From assembly GCF_013368755.1 (NCBI RefSeq), contig NC_049561.1:4278001-4342000 (forward strand): 64,000 nt of DNA, written 5' to 3'. The position numbers and the translations under genes were made by a program. The stretch's first letter is position 1, and the number at the start of each line of letters is the position of its first letter. Source of the DNA: Talaromyces rugulosus (Eukaryota; Ascomycota; Eurotiomycetes; Eurotiales; Trichocomaceae). The notes under the pieces are model-generated. The model did no database searches, had not been told where the DNA came from, and saw nothing but the letters and a program-made list of their open reading frames with translations. Shown one piece after another: positions 1 through 10,763 of this stretch.

Positions 1-2193
1 ATTGGCCATTTTAAGGCACACTGAAAGAGAAATCACAGATTTTCCCCGGTAAAGCTCGTATTGTAGCTTTGAGCGAAGTAGGAATGGAGTCGCATAGGAA
101 GAGGCACCGAATGACGTACAGTGAGGAGAAAAATGTTATCGCCGCGTATCTCCGGTGAGACCCTAGTCCAAGAACAGTGATACGAGGCTGAAGAGGTATA
201 GCGTGAACGATGTAGAAGCATAGAAAAAAACGACAGAGCTTTCCTTCATCTTTCTACATACATTCAAGAGTGAATAATAAGTATACCAGTGATGTCGTAT
301 TTCTACACATGACTATCAATAGTAGAGGACACGTGATACCGTCTTGCAAGCCGGAGACGATTTTTTTATGTGATTTAGTAGATAATCTTCACTGGCTAGA
401 TACTAGTTGACTAGTTAACCGACTTCAAATGTATTTGAAAAACATGTTATGCAAATGTTTCCATCCAGATTGTATGCGACTCGACATTGAAGAAAAATGG
501 GCCCGTCCGTGTGGACATGGATTCTCGTTGTTTATAAAACTCTATACCTTGGGGGAAGACAGCATTTACAAAGCCCCCATAAAACTCTGGATCCGTAATT
601 CTGGAATTATTGCTTGACAAATATCATAATCGACGTGAAATACCATTATTGACGGCCTACGGGGTACTAGAAGAAGAACGAGATCACACGGCACATTGAT
701 TACAATAATTATGATTTACGCGAAACCATACGAAACACCAAGCTGACTATGTAGTATACATAGTGATGTACTCAATTAAGTTGCATATGCTATAAAACAT
801 GTCAACGCAATTATCGGCGCGGAGTTAAGTAGTAGATATTTGATCCTACCTTCGCCCTGAGACCACAGCCCAGAAGACCCGATTGGCCAGCTGGTTTGCA
901 GGGATATCAATACATTAAGTTCTCACTGTTCTCACTGCCGAATTGCGAGGAATTTGAACATTCCCTTAAAATTTAATGTGGGAAGCCTGACAGTTGACGT
1001 AGCATCCGGCCTAATATAGCAGCAACTAACGGGCTTAGCCCGCCTTGGCTCCTAAAAAACGGGGTATGCGTTTTCAAAACGACATGAAACGGCCTAAAAA
1101 GGAGGAAACTTGAAAGGCAGGCACATTTACAACTTTACATATTATTATTATTAGGTACATGCTCCGGGGAAAGCAAAAGCTGAAATCGCTGAAGCCGAGT
1201 ACAAAATGCTGCGGATACAGCTTACGAATACAGCTTACGACGTTGTTGGTCGCGTTAATTTGAGAGAACAAAACAAACACCTCCTAAAATGAGTGACCAA
1301 CAGCTGAGGACGAGCGCGTCAGCTTGTTTGGAACTTTTTGAGACCCTGAATATGCCTGATGTCAGCTATTATTGGGCGATCCTACTTCGCGAATGAAGCA
1401 TTTCCCGTTTGGGCACTAATCCTGGTCAGCATCGCATCACGGACTCTGCACAGCCGTCCACGCGCGCAAATAGTTCCGGAATTAGCAGAGTCGGGGATTG
1501 GTAGCCACATACGCGCTTTACAGACCGTATCGCGTATTGCTGAGGTCTTGCGAATGCGCAGAACCAATTACTATTACTACTCTGTATAGTACCATGATGA
1601 GGAGAACATTTGTAGCGCGCAATCTGATTGGCTGGCGGAGGATTTATAGTTGCAGCCCTGTTTCTCCGTGATATTTGGACACTGGACACCGTGTACTCAG
1701 CAGTTGTTGTTTCTTGTTATTCTTATTATTGCGTATTCTTTCTTGAGCCCTAACGAATCGGGATTCGGCAGTCCTGCTTCAAAATTAACCTTACTCTGGC
1801 TACGTAACATCGCCTGGAAGCCCGATCGGAACGTTGTTCCTTGCTAGTCTCCTACTTCAAGGGGTATTGATCATCTCACCATGCTCATCCTGCATCTGGG
1901 CAAGTCGGAATTGTACCATTGGCCCCCGATACAGCGTTGACCCATCTGCTGACCGTGGGACTGTGTCATCTGGGTGTCGTTCTATATTTAATGTGTGATG
2001 GAGAGAGCATATAAGTTGACAGCATCTGCCGAGTGATCGGCATTGATTGTTTTGTTTGTTAACCAACAATAAATCCTTATTTTTCTTTTCTCTTCCATTC
2101 TTTATCTACTCCCTGTCATTCAACATTGGACCCAATCACATTCGTTTAGAACACCAACTACGTTATACGTCCTCTCCCTCTCTCATCACCAAC
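1..2193. other. Intergenic region, no supported gene
   Basis: Only short, uncharacteristic open frames are seen on either strand, with no recognisable motif. A perfect 13-base tandem duplication (unit atacagcttacga, two copies) lies at 1215-1240. The last 120 bases before 2194 are pyrimidine-rich, as is usual for the leader of a fungal gene, and probably hold the promoter and 5' leader of the following arabinanase gene. Confidence 0.5.
1215..1240. repeat. 13-bp tandem duplication
   Basis: Two perfect adjacent copies of atacagcttacga (1215-1227 and 1228-1240). No coding role is apparent; it probably arose by slippage. Confidence 0.8.
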
Positions 2194-3285
2194 ATGGTTG
2201 GCCTCGGCTTCATCGCCCGGCTCTCTGCTGCAGCTCTCCTTTTCACCTCGTCACTGGCATCTCCTATTGCCAAGCGAGCTGCTGCAACGCCCAGTCTATC
2301 TGGCGACGCGATTGTCATCGGCGGTGGCACATACCCTCGCGCCAACTTCTTGCAGGACGGAACCATCATCGGCACATACAGCGCGACTGACGGCGACACC
2401 AAGAACATTGTAGTAGTGCAGTCGACCGATGGCGGAAACTCATGGACCCAGGTCGGCACTGTGGCTTCAGCAGACAAGAATACGCGTGATCTGGACAACC
2501 CCTATCCCATCCAGCTGCCTTCGGGCCGCATTCTAGTTGCTATGCGAAACCATGACAAAACACTGAACAGCGACGGCTCGTCCACGTACACGTTCTACCG
2601 CATCACTGTCTGCTACTCGGATGACAATGGTGCCACCTGGTCGTACCTGAGCACCCCAGCATCAGACCCTGCTAACGGTGTGAATGGAAGCTGGGAGCCC
2701 TTCTTCCGCATAGCCAACGACGGCAGCACTCTGCAACTGTACTACTCCCGCGAAAATTCGGCTATTGACCAAGACAGCTTGATGCGCACATCGACTGACG
2801 GCGGTGCTACCTGGACTTCTGCCACTGTCATTTCCGGTGGTGATACCGACAACACTCGCGATGGTATGTTGGGCGTGACCCAGGTCAGTGGCGACAACCT
2901 CATCGCCGTGTTTGAGTCTATCCCCTCAGGCAGCACTTTCTCCGTCTACTCAGTCACCAGCTCCGACGATGGCAGCACCTGGGGCAACCGTCAGACCGTC
3001 TACGCCGCCCCGTCCGGCTTCAACGCACAAGCTCCTCAGGTCACCAACGTTGGCGGCACTCTTGTTGTCAGCTTCCAGACCGACGAAGATCTCTCTGGCC
3101 AGAACCAGAAGAACGAGGCAGCCAAAATCGTGACCAGCACTGACGGTGGCTCCTCTTGGGGAAACAAATTGACCTTCTCCCCGGCCGTTAGCAACTGGGC
3201 CGGTCTTTTGACTATCGACGACACCAGTCTCTTCGGTTTGGCTGACCACTCTGGCTCAAAGGCCCAGAAGATTACTCTGGCATAG
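2194..3285 (+). CDS. Secreted GH93-type exo-arabinanase (sialidase-like propeller)
   Basis: Single-exon gene for 363 residues. The ATG at 2194 is chosen because it is followed by a classical signal peptide (about residues 1-20) and a Lys-Arg site at 27-28. The mature part has five Asp-box motifs (STDGGNSW near 77, SDDNGATW, STDGGATW, SSDDGSTW, STDGGSSW), the hallmark of a sialidase-type beta-propeller. With this length and fungal origin the best fit is glycoside hydrolase family 93, which removes arabinobiose from the ends of linear arabinan outside the cell; a generic BNR-repeat glycosidase is the alternative. The frame stops at TAG (3283-3285), but the same frame continues for 60 codons with a Ser/Thr-rich stretch that looks coding (see findings). 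An earlier in-frame non-ATG extension was ignored. Confidence 0.85.
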   Translation: MVGLGFIARLSAAALLFTSSLASPIAKRAAATPSLSGDAIVIGGGTYPRANFLQDGTIIGTYSATDGDTKNIVVVQSTDGGNSWTQVGTVASADKNTRDLDNPYPIQLPSGRILVAMRNHDKTLNSDGSSTYTFYRITVCYSDDNGATWSYLSTPASDPANGVNGSWEPFFRIANDGSTLQLYYSRENSAIDQDSLMRTSTDGGATWTSATVISGGDTDNTRDGMLGVTQVSGDNLIAVFESIPSGSTFSVYSVTSSDDGSTWGNRQTVYAAPSGFNAQAPQVTNVGGTLVVSFQTDEDLSGQNQKNEAAKIVTSTDGGSSWGNKLTFSPAVSNWAGLLTIDDTSLFGLADHSGSKAQKITLA

Positions 3286-3468
3286 CTACACCCGGGAAGT
3301 CCCACTGCCTCTTCTTCAGGCAGTAGTAGTACGGCTACCTCTATCACGACCTCTACTCCCTCAGCGGCCTCAAGTTCAGCGACTAGTTCTGCTTTGCGTG
3401 CGTTGGTTGTATTGGACTGGCACATTCTATCATTGATTCCTTTTTTTTCCTTGTACATAGCAGTTTAA
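3286..3468 (+). other. In-frame Ser/Thr-rich extension after the GH93 stop codon
   Basis: Directly after the TAG at 3283-3285 the same frame stays open for 60 codons to TAA at 3466-3468. The first part (about 3298-3393) encodes a run dominated by Ser, Thr and Ala such as SSSGSSSTATSITTST, typical of the linker or wall-anchoring stalk of fungal secreted enzymes. The last part is hydrophobic with a few charged residues (Arg, Asp, His). It is either reached by readthrough (the codon after TAG is CTA) or is a remnant left by a recent nonsense mutation. The hydrophobic end is not a clean GPI signal. Confidence 0.6.
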
Positions 3469-3898
3469 AACATTACGTGTTTCACTGGTGTAAACACATT
3501 ATCAGCCTTGCATCATCTCTATAGTAATAATACCAAAAAAAAAAAAACCTTTTTTCAGCCACTGAACGTGCTTGTTCAGGTTAGATCACTTAAAAATACT
3601 TCCTTTATAGCGATTATAGGACGCACTAATGCAATAACCCTGACGTGGAAAATTCTGGTAAATATCCTGTATGGCTCATCTAACCAGTTTACTTAGCCAC
3701 GGTGCCGTGCGTAGTCGCTCAGAATGGAAGGTTATTAGGAGAAATAGACAAGTTCCAACCGGTAGCTTCGCCGAGGAGTTATTACAGAATTTTTAAATCA
3801 CATATAGGACAATGAAAGAGCCTAATGGGTACAAGTGAGGACCAATCGGTGAGCACCAAGCATAGGGCTAGAATATAAAATTCCTAATTGAAGCATGT
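3469..3898. other. Intergenic, 3' ends of convergent genes
   Basis: Holds an A-run followed by a T-run near 3533-3556 and otherwise AT-leaning sequence. No gene or clear site is seen. Confidence 0.5.
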
Positions 3899-5794
3899 TC
3901 ATGTAAAAGATGGCCGGATCTTTCCACTCGCTCGATGGGCTAGTCGCTCTCTCATGGTAGCTCCATACATATGGCGAACCCACGCACAGCACACTTGGCG
4001 CGTGTCCTTGGGATCGATAATCTCCTCGACGCCAAATGCATTGGCCGTTCTGACCGGGTTCATAAGCCGCCTATATTCCGCGTCCAGCGCTTCGTACATT
4101 TCCTCTTTGCGTCCGACTTTTTCAGCTTCACGCAGCTCGTGGCGGTGGCCAACCTCGATGCCTCCTTCAAGAGGCAAAGAGCCCCATTGTCCGGATGGCC
4201 AGGCCACTTGCATGGATGGATCACGGGCTGCGATCATAACACCGCCAGCGACACCAAAGACTCGCCGCGTGATGACATTGAAGATCGGCGTTGTGGTGGA
4301 GAAATAGGTCTTGGTCAGTTCGATTCCCCAGCGCATAACCGATGTTCTCTCTGCAATTGTGCCAATGGCATATCCGGCTATCATACGCAAGTCAGTATTT
4401 GGTATTCTGATCAAACTAATCTTGAGTAGAGGCATTTTTCCCGGCAAAGGAGACCACTCACGGATGTCCAAAAACTGTAGAACGGGAATATTCATCACAT
4501 CACAGAGTTTCAAAAACCTTGTCAGCTTCTGGCTGCCTTGAGCGTCCAACGCTCCTCCATTCACTTCACAATTTAGCGAAATCACTCCAACGGGATGACC
4601 TGCTAGACGTGCTAGTCCACTGATAGCTGTTTTGCCCCATAAAGCTCCGATCTCAAACCAGGATCCATGGTCAATTACCGATTTTATGATGAATCTAGGA
4701 TTATACATCCGCGTCTGTTTCCGAGGTATGATAGACCGTAACGAGAGATCCTCTCGGGTTTCGGGGTCGGTACATGGAACGACCGGTGGTGCGTCGAGGC
4801 CCGAATTGGGCAGATACCCCAAAACTGTCCGGATCTGATCAAAACATCCTGCTTCGTCGGCAGCAAGATTGTCTATGGTGCCATTTGTGCAATGCATCAT
4901 TGGCCCGCCAAGGTCCCGGAAGCTGAGCCCTTCTTCAAAAGTGGCGCCCTCGACTACCTTCGGTCCAGCATTGAACAATGTGCCAACGTCTGCAGCCATG
5001 ACGCTGAAATGGCATGCCACTACTCTCGCGGCTCCTAGACCAATCTATGTCGGTCAGCAAACAATAGTGACAGTATTATAAAATAGATGACGCCTCACCG
5101 CTGGCCCGAGAACTGCGCCCAAGTTCGGAATCCCCATATTCAACTGTTCTACAACGTGACGAAAATGAGGAAGAGATGGCAGATAGCTCCAGCCCTCTTT
5201 CTTGATCGTGGTGACGCTACCTCCCCCAGAACTCCCATCGACGAGTTTGATCACGGGCAACTTGAGCGCAACAGCCATCTTTTCCAGATAAACAGTCTTC
5301 CCAGAGCTTGCCCCATCTGCATGGCCACTGCGAATACTGAAATCGTCTGCTGTCAGAAGCACGTCTCTCCCTTGCAATTTGCCGGTGCCTTGGATATTGT
5401 TACTTGGAGTGAAGCTGGCCACTCGTTCTTGTGTGGGACTCGTCGTCTCCCATTTCACAGTTCCTGACACCGAGCCAACTTCTCGGAACGTACTGTCGTC
5501 AAGTAGTTGTTCGATTCTTTCACGCACCCAGAGTTTTCCAGCCTGTTTCTGGCGGATGTAGCCTCGATGCTTCAGGTTGGGCGTAGTGGCTGCGTCTCTC
5601 AGAGTCGATATGGTTGAGAGGATATCTGAGTAGTCTGCTGGCAAATTCGAGCTACTGCCAGGCCCCTTCGAATCTTTTCCTGAGGGCGAGGGTCCATCTT
5701 TGGCGACGTGCGCCGTAACTTGGTTCAGTCGCTGAGCAGCTTGGTTAGTTGTTTTTGCGGCATCTGTCGGTTTCTGTTCCGAGCCTTTCTTCAT
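3899..5794 (-). CDS. Acyl-CoA carboxylase, carboxyltransferase (beta) subunit
   Basis: Three exons (5794-5099, 5044-4462, 4377-3899; introns of 54 and 84 bases with GT/AG ends) give 585 residues. The first ATG in frame is at 5794. The protein carries both halves of the carboxyltransferase fold: an N-terminal half with SGHADGASSGKTVYLEK and LVDGSSGGGS, and a C-terminal half with NGGALDAQGSQKLTRF and, across intron 2, FLDIPGYAIG. It resembles the beta subunits of methylcrotonyl- or propionyl-CoA carboxylase, which move CO2 from carboxybiotin to an acyl-CoA. The first 70 or so residues are polar and Ser/Lys-rich, with no obvious mitochondrial presequence. Its 5' end faces the biotin-carboxylase subunit across 306 bases, so the two are likely co-regulated partners. 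The substrate cannot be read from the sequence. Intron 2 is a multiple of three and stop-free. Confidence 0.85.
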
Positions 5795-6100
5795 TACGTC
5801 TGACAAGCAGTCTCTGCTAAACTTATGAAGCGGTGACTCAGTTGCCTATAGCTAACAGCACACTGTGCAGATAAGTATAATACGTCGTCCCTCAAAAGAC
5901 TCCAGCAAGATGTGAGCAACGAACTTGCGGCTTGGCCCGAGAAGCCTCGGCTTTTCTCCGCAGCTGCTGTGGAGACGAACGATCACGCGTCGCGGAATCC
6001 TGATGGCTCGGAGTTCTAATCTAATATTTAACGTCTTCATTCTGGTAAAGGGTGGTCTGCGAGAGAATAAGTTAAGAAAACAAAAATAAAAGTTCTCAAC
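5795..6100. promoter_or_regulatory. Shared promoter of the carboxylase subunit pair
   Basis: The only sequence between the two divergent carboxylase start codons, 306 bases long. It must carry the promoters of both genes, which gives a simple way to keep the two subunits in balance. No specific binding site was identified. Confidence 0.6.
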
Positions 6101-8254
6101 ATGAAGCCTCCAACTAGGCCGATTCGTCGGCTCCTGGTTGCTAATAGGTGAAAGACGTCCTATTCTCGGCTAAGCCAGTATCACACTAACACTCTCCAGA
6201 GGAGAAATTGCTATTCGCATTCTTCAAGCTGCTCGTGAACTACCATCAGGTGTCCCAATTGAGACCTTTGCGCTTTATACGGAAGGAGACCAAACACACT
6301 GCGAGGTTGGTCGCCCGGATCACCAGATTTTGCTTTCCTCGCCGGGGAGATATATGGACATCTCGTACCTTGTCACTCTAGTTAAAACCCATTCCATTGA
6401 TGCCATTCATCCAGGATATGGGTTCCTGAGCGAAAGTGCCGAGTTTTCCCAACGACTATGGGAAGAAGCAGGAACTATTGTTATAGGGCCCGGCTGGGAG
6501 ATCCTTGAGCAGATGGGCGACAAGCTGCAGGCCAAGGCGTTAGCGGCACGTTGTAATATTCCAGTTTTACCAACAGTAGAGATTTCGACTGCAGCCCTGG
6601 ATAAGGCTCGTGAATTTGCCCATAGAGTCGGCTATCCTATCATGATTAAGGCCGTCGATGGGGGCGGTGGGCGAGGGATCCGGTTAGTTGGCGCTCCAGA
6701 ACAGCTTTCCAGCGCAGTTGAACGAGCCCAGGGAGAATCTCCGTCAAGAACAGTCTTTGTGGAGAAGGCTGCGGTAGGTGGATTTCATCACGTCGAGGTC
6801 CAAATCATCGGCGACGGAACAGGGCAAGTGAGGCACCTCTGGGAGAGAGACTGCAGTATGCAAAGGCGATTCCAAAAGATTGTCGAGTATGCACCTGCTA
6901 TCAGTCTGAGTCGTTCAGTTATCAAGAGCATTATCGATGCGGCTATCAAGATGGCTAGTGCCGTAAGTTGAATTTCGTCGGTTGGCGGTTGGAATTGGTT
7001 ATGGCTGACTGCAAAAAATAGACACAATATTTCTCTCTGGGGACATTCGAGTTTCTCGTCAATGGCAATACAAAAGAATTTTATTTTCTCGAGATTAATC
7101 CTCGGCTACAAGTGGAACATACGATAACTGAATGCATTTCTGGCGTTGATTTAGTACAAACGCAGCTCCTTCTAGCCCAAGGCCAACCTCTAGACACCGT
7201 GGGACTTGGAAAAATGAATGACCCAGAATTGACGCCAACACAACGATCTATTCAATTGCGGCTCTGTGCAGAGGACCCAGGATCAAACTTTTCTCTGAGC
7301 GTGGGCAATGTGTCCCAGTTGGTGGTTCCTAGCGGGCACGGTGTTCGAGTTGATACACATTTCTCTTCGATATCACCTACACTCGTTGGGTCCGATTTTG
7401 ACAATTTACTAGCCAAAATTATAATCACCGCTGGTGACTGGGAAGCAGTTATCCGCAAAGGCCGGCGCGTGCTAGCCGACACTATGGTTTCTGGAGTGAA
7501 GACAAATTTAAATTTGCTGAGAGGAATCATGGATCACGCCCATCTCATGCAAGGAAGTCCTGATACGCAATGGCTTGAAAGCAATCTAGTTGATCTGCTG
7601 AATTCTGGCCATGAGCTTTCAGAAAAGACAGCCTTAAGTAGTCCTTCGAACTCGACCACGTCTTCACATGGAAACCTAGTAGCCTCTTCATCAAATGTCC
7701 TTTTCCGCAAAGGTGACGCCTGGTCCATGACGTTGGAGCCGCTTTCTCAGTCTGATAAACAGAAAGCTTCTCCATCTCAAAGCAGTATACAGAGCCACCT
7801 CCTTCTCACAAGAGTTCTTCGCAACGAATTTCCCTCTTCTCTAACAGCAGAAGTTGAATACGCTGTTTCTTCCTCATCTTCTCCGGCAATACCATATCGA
7901 CTACATTTAGCCGAGACAAGTGCCTCCGCGTCAGCTCTTGCTTCATCGACGAGCCGTCCTGGTGATTCGTCTAATCCGAATCACTTATTATTTCCGCTAT
8001 CAGGGAGACTGACTGAGGTACTTGTCGGGGAAGGAGACGAGGTTGCAAGGGATCAAGTCGTCGCTTATGTCAAGCAAATGAAGATGGAGCTGGAAATTAG
8101 AAGCCATCGGCCTGGGGTGGTGAAATGGGTCGTCCAGATGGAGGAGTCTTCGCAAAGTCAAGGCATGGACGTTGCAGAAGGTCATCTGTTGCTGGAATTT
8201 AACGAAAAGGAAAAACCCCATGTGCAGCAGCCGGCCACCAAAGGGAAGCTTTAA
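6101..8254 (+). CDS. Acyl-CoA carboxylase, biotin carboxylase plus biotin carrier (alpha) subunit
   Basis: Exons 6101-6147, 6200-6962 and 7022-8254 give 680 residues. From the N-terminus: the biotin-carboxylase N-domain (LVANRGEIAIRI; HPGYGFLSES), the ATP-grasp glycine loop (KAVDGGGGRGIRLV), the catalytic segment (HHVEVQIIGDGTG; RRFQKIVEYAPA) and FLEINPRLQVEHTITE. A long, Ser-rich and poorly conserved linker (about 430-570) follows, then a C-terminal biotinyl carrier domain with KQMKMELE, in which the Lys between the two Met residues would be biotinylated. Most carriers have AMKM here, so the Gln is a subfamily trait or a divergence. The arrangement matches alpha subunits of MCC/PCC-type enzymes. 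It pairs with the divergent carboxyltransferase gene. It is probably a second, specialised carboxylase rather than the housekeeping mitochondrial MCC, because no presequence is evident. Confidence 0.87.
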
Positions 8255-8340
8255 TGCTTTTATCTCTTGGATCTATATTATCTCGGTATATAATTCGTAG
8301 TGCACGCTCCATATTACTGCTATCTAAAGTTTTAATAATC

Positions 8341-9730
8341 CTACACAGCACTGCTTTTTTGGAATTGAAAATACTGCCGATTCAAAAGCTCTGGCGACGT
8401 AATCGTGTCACGTTTGCTTTGCACACCGACTGTGGACGTGACGGTAATACCACCGCTGCTTTCCTGGAAAAGCTCCTCTTTAGAATCATTTCGCCAGCGC
8501 TGGTCTTGCTCCTCCCCGACCCCTGGGGTTGTACCGCAGTCAGCGGAGGTCACTCGTGTGTGGCCACTCTTTTTAATGCGATTGCTTTTGGCTGGGATGG
8601 TAGATAATTCATTATTCGTGTCGCCACTGCTCTCTTTCCTATAAGAAGAAGACCTGTTGCCCCCAGTGGTAGTACTCTGAAATGGCTTCTTGCTAATGTA
8701 CTTCAGCCACAGAGCCTTCATAGACGGGGCATTTGCCGCCATAATAGCAACATCAAGCTCAACCGCCGAAATGATCACCATTTTCCCCAAAGTATAGGTA
8801 AAGTCGGGGTTGACGTCGAATTCATGAAGGACAATTAGACGAAGGAAAGATACAAGAACAGCAGACCCGCCAAAGGTGATGACAGCGATGAGGGTGATCC
8901 GACGTCGAACGCTGGCTTGAAGCTTCCACAGAGTAGGAATCGGTAGAACCAATATTATGACGTCCGTGGTAATGCTCTATCGATGGATCCCTTAGCTTGG
9001 AAGGCCTATATTTATTGCGACGAGAATGGTGTTACTTACCAGTGACGCGACAAAGTAATAAGAAACAGCCTTGGATAGACACTTCGCATTTGGGTACGCA
9101 GCAGCGTTGAAGAAGGCCGCAAGAGGCGTGCATTGAAAGCAGTATATCAGCCAGATTGTGATTGTGAATATGGTGTTGAGCGCCATGGTTGCGTACACGC
9201 TTTGTGTAAAACGCTGAGTGTTTGAAAGTCGAAGGTAGAAGAGCAGAAAACACGTCTTAATAATGAAATGCATCCATATGTAATAGATCTCTTCTGCAAA
9301 CAAACACTGGGGTTTTAGTTAGCAACCGAGTGCTATTTCATCGTTGTTAAATTGAGGTCATCACCTTTGTCAAGATCAAGAGATTCTCAGTATCTACGCC
9401 GGCGATATGACTAAATCATTTCAGCTCAGGGACATCAAGACAAAACATTGTAAAAGTGATTTATCTTACAGTCCACCTCCATAATGCAGGAATATGTAGA
9501 GAATGGCTTCTTGCGCAGTATTGAAAAACTTCGTCCTGTCAGAGAGCCACTTTTAGACTTGTTATTTTTCAAGTACAGCTTACCAGAATTGATGACATAC
9601 AAATATCATCCCATCCAAAGCTCTTAATGACATATCGGCGAGAATAAATTCGCAATAGGATACTCGTCGTCGACAGAGTCCAGAATACGGTTGAAACCCC
9701 GTAGGCTGCAGGCTGGAGTGTCTCAAACAT
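8341..9730 (-). CDS. PTH11-like seven-helix membrane protein (fungal rhodopsin-type domain)
   Basis: Several exons. The first starts at ATG 9730 (MFETLQPAAYGV) and holds one helix and the family motif FGWDD. Later exons contain FFNTAQEAILYIFLHYGGG, EEIYYIWMHFIIKTCFLLFYLRLS, ALNTIFTITIWLIYCFQC, ITTDVIILVLPIPTLWKLQ and a last helix before a long Ser/Thr-rich cytoplasmic tail. Clear introns are 9411-9469, 9307-9364 and 8977-9039. The junction between the first two exons (around 9540-9590) could not be placed in frame with a good splice pair and may be wrong or damaged. The family comprises plasma-membrane, often lineage-specific, receptor-like proteins; the ligand is unknown. It is tail to tail with the carboxylase alpha gene. 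Confidence 0.7.
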
Positions 9731-10763
9731 TGTGCCAGTGTCTCAACAGTTTACTGGATAATTAAACACAACAGCATTTGAAGACAGGAATGACTGGATT
9801 CTTAAAAAAACGGCTCGCACTGCAGAAAAGTATTAGAACCATCCCTGCACATTAGGACTGATCGTCCCGTCCTGACACCTACAGCGTGAAAAATGGGGCT
9901 AACATCCAAAAGGAACGTGAAAAAAGCTATGTATAATTAATATTCAAAATTAAACCAATCGACGAGCTATTTACTGCAGGCTTTTAAGTACCGCTCTCCG
10001 CACGTTTCAAAGAGTATACTAAAGAGATGGGCCACGCAACCAACGGTCCCCATAAAGTGGAGCCTTGCTGGTCTGTTCGAGCTTTTTCCATTTGTGAGCT
10101 TTCGAAATAAGCATGTTAACCGTTGCCCTAGCTCCTACTTAGAAGAAGCCATCTTGTTTTCCCCTGGGCAAAGTGACGAGATGAGAAAGGATTTCTGCCT
10201 CGTTTCCGGGGCGAACAACGTAGTCCTTCCGCCTGTCTTACTTCTTCCCGCACTCACCTGCCGAATAAAATATTCCAATATGGTGGCTAGTACTACTACC
10301 AACAGGGAAAAAAAGAAAAATGAGTCGGAACCAGACAGTCTCGACCTAGGGCTGTGGAGCAGGGGGTCTGACAGCGGTTGCTAAGCGTGTTAAAGGCTCG
10401 GTGCAGGTGTCCGCTTGGCTGCGCGAGTCAGCGATGCACATTACACTAGTCCAAAGTGGTAATGAGTTGTCTTGCGATGTTTCGGGGTGATTCAGTAGTG
10501 TAATAGTGGTGATAGTATTAAGTGCTTAAGCGAACTTGTTATATGTAACATTATCCCAATTTTCAGGAAAACCGGGAAACCTCCCGTGCTAAAGGGTAGA
10601 CTAGAAAGAAACAGACCTAGACCAGGCATGCAGTTAGCGAGCACACGACTAACAGGTGGTTCCTTGATGCTGGCTTCGTTAGACCCTGGTTCTGGTTCCC
10701 CCAAGTATTTGGGGAGCTTCGTCTTCAATTGCGAGGGAAGGACTGCCAGCGAAGCTATTTGTA
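9731..10763. other. Intergenic, no supported gene
   Basis: Upstream regions of the membrane receptor (left) and the P450 (right). Only short open frames of ordinary composition are found. Confidence 0.5.

Noticed and set aside
3036..3458. 140-codon open frame antisense to the GH93 3' end
   Set aside because: Mirror of the GH93 frame and its Ser/Thr-rich extension; no motif of its own.
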